From Desulfuromonadales bacterium (lineage in GTDB: Bacteria; Desulfobacterota; Desulfuromonadia; Desulfuromonadales; BM103), in NCBI GenBank assembly GCA_030614505.1, contig JAUWTX010000076.1, positions 1 to 7,940 on the forward strand: a DNA stretch of 7,940 nt. The letters run 5' to 3'. A program made the position numbers and the translations under genes. This document shows positions 4,618-7,940 of the stretch, piece after piece; the stretch's first letter is position 1, and each line of letters opens with the position of its first letter. The notes under the pieces were generated by a model. The model saw nothing but the letters and a program-made list of their open reading frames with translations, was not told where the DNA came from and made no database searches.

Positions 4618-7275
4618 ATGGAACAGAAGTTGAATAAAGGCTACGAACCGCATGATGTTGAGCAAAAATGGTACCGCGTATGGGAAGAGGGTGGCCATTT
4701 CTGTGCCGATGAAAAATCTGCGAAACCACACTACTCGATCGTAATACCTCCGCCGAACGTTACCGGTGTCTTGCACATGGGGCATGCTCTTAACAATACG
4801 GTACAGGATATTTTGGCTCGCTGGAAGCGCATGTGTGGCTGCGAAGTTCTCTGGATGCCAGGGACCGATCATGCTGGGATCGCCACCCAGAATGTCGTAG
4901 AGAAGCAATTGGCCTCAGAAGGTCTCGATCGTCATGCCATCGGCCGGGAAGAGTTTGTCAAGCGTGTCTGGACGTGGCGTGAAGAGTCAGGTGGAAAGAT
5001 TATCGAGCAGTTGAAGCGTCTTGGGGCCTCCTGTGACTGGCAGCGCGAACGCTTCACTATGGACGAAGGGCTTTCCAGGGCTGTTCGGGAAGTTTTTGTT
5101 CGTCTTTATGATGATGGGCTGATTTATCGGGCCAATCGTCTGATTAACTGGTGTCCACGCTGTCATACTGCGCTCTCTGACCTTGAGGTTGAGCATGAGG
5201 ACAAGAAAGGGCATCTCTGGCACCTGCGTTACCCGGTCATTGGTACAGATCGCTATATGGTAGTGGCGACCACCCGACCTGAGACTATGCTTGGTGATAC
5301 TGCTGTTGCTGTACACCCGGAAGATGAGCGCTATCAGGACCTGATCGGTAAGAAGGCCCTCCTGCCGTTGGTTAATCGCGAGATCCCGATTGTTGCAGAT
5401 GATTATGTCGATAAGGAATTCGGCAGCGGTGCAGTGAAGATTACTCCGGCCCACGATTTCAACGACTTTGAACTCGGCAAACGGCACGACCTGGAGCGGA
5501 TCAACATTTTCGATGAATCGGGTATTGTCAATGAGAATGGAGGTCCGTACCAGGGACAGGATCGCTATGAGGCGCGCGCCAATGTGGTAGCCGACCTGGA
5601 AAACCAGGACCTGCTCGATAAAATTGATGATTACGCCAACGCTGTTGGCGAGTGCTATCGCTGTAAACCTGTGATTGAGCCCTATCTGTCGCTGCAATGG
5701 TATGTCAAAGTCGGTCCCCTGGCTGAAGAGGCTATCAAGGCCGTTCAGAATGGTGACACCCGTATTGTCCCCCAGCAGTGGGAGAAGACCTACTTTGAGT
5801 GGATGTTCAATCTTCATGACTGGTGCATCAGTCGGCAGATATGGTGGGGACACCGTATCCCTGTCTGGTACTGTGACGCTTGTGAAGAGTTGACCGTCAG
5901 CCGTGAAGATGCGACGGTCTGTGGCCACTGCGGCAGCACCGACATTTACCAGGAGACGGATGTCCTTGATACCTGGTTCTCCTCGGCGCTCTGGCCATTC
6001 TCGACCATGGGTTGGCCTGATCAGACCGAGACCCTTGCTAAGTTCTATCCGACGTCCTGTCTGGTAACCGGGTTCGACATCCTTTTCTTCTGGGTGGCTC
6101 GTATGATGATGATGGGGCTGAAGTGCATGGAGGAAGTGCCTTTCAAGGAGGTCTATATCCATGCTCTGGTACGTGATGCCCAGGGCCAGAAGATGAGCAA
6201 GAGTAAGGGCAACGTCATCGACCCGCTGCATGTGATCGATGAATACGGTGCCGATGCCTTTCGTTTTACTCTGACTTCGTTCGCTGCTATGGGGCGTGAC
6301 ATCAAGCTCTCTCCGGAGCGGATCGCCGGTTATCGCAATTTCTGCAACAAGTTATGGAATGCCAGTCGTTTCACACTGATGAACCTCGAAGAATTCGACC
6401 CGTCCGGAATCGACCTGGGTGCTGTTGATCTCTCTGATGCTGATCGCTGGATTCTGACGCGGCTTGAAGAAACTATCCGTCAGACAAATCAGTCCCTCAA
6501 AGACTATAAGTTCAATGAAGCTGCCAGCACGCTCTATGCGTTTACCTGGCACAACTTCTGTGACTGGTATATCGAGATGGCCAAGGGTGATCTTTATGGT
6601 GAAGATTCCCAGGCCAAGCTGCGTGTGCAAAGTGTCCTCTTTACGGTGCTGGAACAGTTGCTGCGTCTGTTGCACCCGATCATGCCGTTTATTACCGAGG
6701 AAATCTGGCAGGTCTTGCCCGGAGAGCGTCCCTGTGCATCGATCATGCAGGCCGATTATCCTGATGGCTCCGGGTTGCCGATTGATGCTGTCGGTGCTGA
6801 ACGGATGGAAGTGGTCATGGAGGTCATCCGTGCGATTCGAAATATCCGCGGCGAAATGGATGTGCCGCCCGGTAAGCAGATTACAGCGCTGCTGGACTGC
6901 AAATCTGATGAGGCTCAAGGCATCCTTGAAGAAGGAGCGGCAGCCATTCGGGTTTTAGGAAAGGTCGATGATCTGACAATCGGCCAGGGTGTCGATCGCC
7001 CGGAACAGGCGGCCACTCAGGTTGCCGGTGATGTGGAGATCTCTTTGCCACTGGCGGGATTGGTGAATGTTGCTGAAGAGGAGAAGCGTCTGCAAAAAGA
7101 GATTGCCAAAGTCCAGAAGGATGTTGATCTCTTTACCAAAAAGCTCTCCAACGAAAAATTTGTCGCTAACGCGCCGGCACATGTGCTTGAAAAGGACCGT
7201 GGCAAGTTGCAGAGTGCCGAGGAGAAGATGGTGGTTCTGCAAGAGAGCTTGGGGAAGATTCAGGCTTTGAAATAG
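4618..7275 (+). CDS. valS: Valyl-tRNA synthetase
   Basis: ValS charges tRNA-Val with valine using ATP and edits mischarged Thr; it is a cytoplasmic class Ia synthetase. The complete 885-residue protein has the usual bacterial length. Landmarks: PPPNVTGVLHMGH with HMGH at residues 53-56 (the HIGH motif), WMPGTDHAGIATQ, the CP1 editing domain with TTRPETMLGDTAVAVHPED and ITPAHDFNDFELG, DWCISRQIWWGHRIPVWYC, DTWFSSALWPFSTMGWP, and KMSKS at 525-529. Anticodon-binding helices follow, then a C-terminal coiled coil from about residue 815. Metal-site Cys are present: C179/C182 (CPRC) and C419/C422 with C435/C438, as in Thermus-type enzymes; as I recall, E. coli ValS lacks them. The ATG at 4618 is preferred because AAGGA (4603-4607) lies 10 nt upstream and the N-terminus (MEQKLNKGYEPHDVEQKW) fits the family; a GTG at 4537 falls inside the terminator. 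The gene appears monocistronic. Confidence 0.97.
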   Translation: MEQKLNKGYEPHDVEQKWYRVWEEGGHFCADEKSAKPHYSIVIPPPNVTGVLHMGHALNNTVQDILARWKRMCGCEVLWMPGTDHAGIATQNVVEKQLASEGLDRHAIGREEFVKRVWTWREESGGKIIEQLKRLGASCDWQRERFTMDEGLSRAVREVFVRLYDDGLIYRANRLINWCPRCHTALSDLEVEHEDKKGHLWHLRYPVIGTDRYMVVATTRPETMLGDTAVAVHPEDERYQDLIGKKALLPLVNREIPIVADDYVDKEFGSGAVKITPAHDFNDFELGKRHDLERINIFDESGIVNENGGPYQGQDRYEARANVVADLENQDLLDKIDDYANAVGECYRCKPVIEPYLSLQWYVKVGPLAEEAIKAVQNGDTRIVPQQWEKTYFEWMFNLHDWCISRQIWWGHRIPVWYCDACEELTVSREDATVCGHCGSTDIYQETDVLDTWFSSALWPFSTMGWPDQTETLAKFYPTSCLVTGFDILFFWVARMMMMGLKCMEEVPFKEVYIHALVRDAQGQKMSKSKGNVIDPLHVIDEYGADAFRFTLTSFAAMGRDIKLSPERIAGYRNFCNKLWNASRFTLMNLEEFDPSGIDLGAVDLSDADRWILTRLEETIRQTNQSLKDYKFNEAASTLYAFTWHNFCDWYIEMAKGDLYGEDSQAKLRVQSVLFTVLEQLLRLLHPIMPFITEEIWQVLPGERPCASIMQADYPDGSGLPIDAVGAERMEVVMEVIRAIRNIRGEMDVPPGKQITALLDCKSDEAQGILEEGAAAIRVLGKVDDLTIGQGVDRPEQAATQVAGDVEISLPLAGLVNVAEEEKRLQKEIAKVQKDVDLFTKKLSNEKFVANAPAHVLEKDRGKLQSAEEKMVVLQESLGKIQALK

Positions 7276-7298
7276 TGGGTGTGAATTTTGATGCGAGG

Positions 7299-7331
7299 GG
7301 GCGACAGATTCTAGATCTGTCGCCCTTTTTT
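7299..7331 (+). terminator. Intrinsic terminator of valS
   Basis: A perfect 11-bp GC-rich stem, GGGCGACAGAT (7299-7309) with ATCTGTCGCCC (7315-7325), and a TCTAG loop are followed by six T. It starts 23 bp after the valS stop. On the other strand the hairpin is not followed by a T-tract, so it should not serve the convergent ptsP-like gene. Confidence 0.95.
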
Positions 7332-7379
7332 GCTTTAAGGTTTTAAGGCTCTACAGGCCTACAGCTCACAACTTTGTTT

Positions 7380-7940
7380 TCAATACCCCAACTCAACCTC
7401 AGCCAACACCTCACCAAGATATTCCCGAATCTGAATGCTGCTGTCCATCCTGTGAATCTCGGTATAGTGTCGACATGCCATCTCAATCGAGACTCCCTTG
7501 AGAAACGCCTTGGTGTGAGGAATGAAAGGCGCAGGCATAGAGAATTCGCGTAATCCCATGCCGATCAGCAACAGCAGGGTTAGTGGGTCTGTGGCCATTT
7601 CACCACAGAGGCTGACACCTTTTCCCATTGATGTTGCAGCAGCAGTCACTTCGTAAAGAACCTCCAAGACAGCAGGATGAAGGGGGTCGTAATACTTGCT
7701 GACAAGGGGATTGTTGCGGTCGGCTGCCAGCATGTATTGAACCAGGTCGTTGGTGCCAAGGGCAAAGAAATCAACTTCGTTGGCCAGCTGCGGAACCAGA
7801 CGGACTGCTGCCGGGACCTCTACCATGACGCCGATGGGAATGTTGTCGGAGAAATCTATACCTTCTCTTTTGAGATTCTGTCGCGCCTCATCGACCACCT
7901 CAAGGCAGGCGCGTGTTTCGTCCATGCTTGAGATCATTGG
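7380..7940 (-). CDS. ptsP: PEP-protein phosphotransferase (enzyme I), C-terminal part, likely PtsP
   Basis: Enzyme I proteins take phosphate from phosphoenolpyruvate and pass it to HPr or NPr at the head of a PTS. Only the C-terminal 186 residues of the PEP-binding barrel are visible; the frame is open to the right edge (PMISSMDET), so the phospho-His domain and any GAF sensor domain lie outside. Visible motifs: IPIGVMVEVPAAV with the Glu metal ligand, VDFFALGTNDLVQYMLAADRNNP, DPLHPAVLEVL, and SLCGEMATDPL with the active-site Cys about residue 112 of the visible part. CGEMATDP and DRNNPLVSKYYDPLHPA resemble PtsP (nitrogen PTS) more than sugar PtsI (CGELAGDE), but the regulator GAF domain that would settle it is not in the window. 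The stop TGA is at 7380-7382. It is convergent with valS. I find no convincing terminator for it in 7332-7379. Confidence 0.85.
   Translation of the reverse strand, partial: PMISSMDETRACLEVVDEARQNLKREGIDFSDNIPIGVMVEVPAAVRLVPQLANEVDFFALGTNDLVQYMLAADRNNPLVSKYYDPLHPAVLEVLYEVTAAATSMGKGVSLCGEMATDPLTLLLLIGMGLREFSMPAPFIPHTKAFLKGVSIEMACRHYTEIHRMDSSIQIREYLGEVLAEVELGY

Noticed and set aside
4987..6231. A 414-residue open frame antisense to valS
   Set aside because: It lies entirely within valS, whose protein carries every family motif; the antisense product has no recognisable family.
7332..7379. A terminator for the ptsP-like gene
   Set aside because: Only a weak AGGC/GCCT stem with a 7-nt loop is present, with no T-tract in the minus-strand direction.

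Overview
The window looks like chromosomal DNA from an anaerobic deltaproteobacterium of the Desulfuromonadia type (Geobacter, Desulfuromonas or Pelobacter relatives). This is inferred from recognised protein families, not from a search. The pointers are a CheY-type regulator with a long acidic linker and a tail containing AWEVVPDLAE, a DUF2914 secreted protein, a pseudo-receiver fused to PilZ, and a ValS of about 885 residues with Cys pairs. No rRNA, tRNA, CRISPR array, insertion sequence or phage gene is visible.

Left part (1-1790): the 3' end of deoB (phosphopentomutase) runs rightwards and converges, with a 14-bp gap, on a leftward gene for a degenerate receiver-PilZ protein (550-1287). 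That gene is divergent from a small secreted DUF2914 protein (1408-1791). The 120-bp space between the two starts holds two perfect inverted repeats, about three helical turns apart, which are good candidates for operator sites.

Middle part (1792-4617): after a terminator-like hairpin comes a dGTP triphosphohydrolase-like HD-domain enzyme (1873-2913). A 191-bp gap follows, holding a probable sigma-70 promoter and two inverted repeats. Then comes a 467-residue response regulator with an intact receiver, a roughly 290-residue Glu/Asp/Pro/Ala/Val linker almost without Lys or Arg, and a conserved helical C-terminus. It ends at a strong intrinsic terminator.

Right part (4618-7940): valS (valyl-tRNA synthetase, complete) ends at a textbook terminator. 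It converges on the 3' part of a leftward enzyme I-type phosphotransferase gene, most like ptsP (nitrogen PTS), cut by the window edge.

Most of the window is housekeeping: nucleoside and dNTP metabolism, translation, and PTS signalling. The less understood parts are the regulatory ones: the pseudo-receiver-PilZ protein divergent from DUF2914, and the acidic-linker response regulator. I see no clear new multi-gene system. The best candidates for novelty are the paired palindromes at 1315-1368 and the linker-tail architecture of the response regulator.
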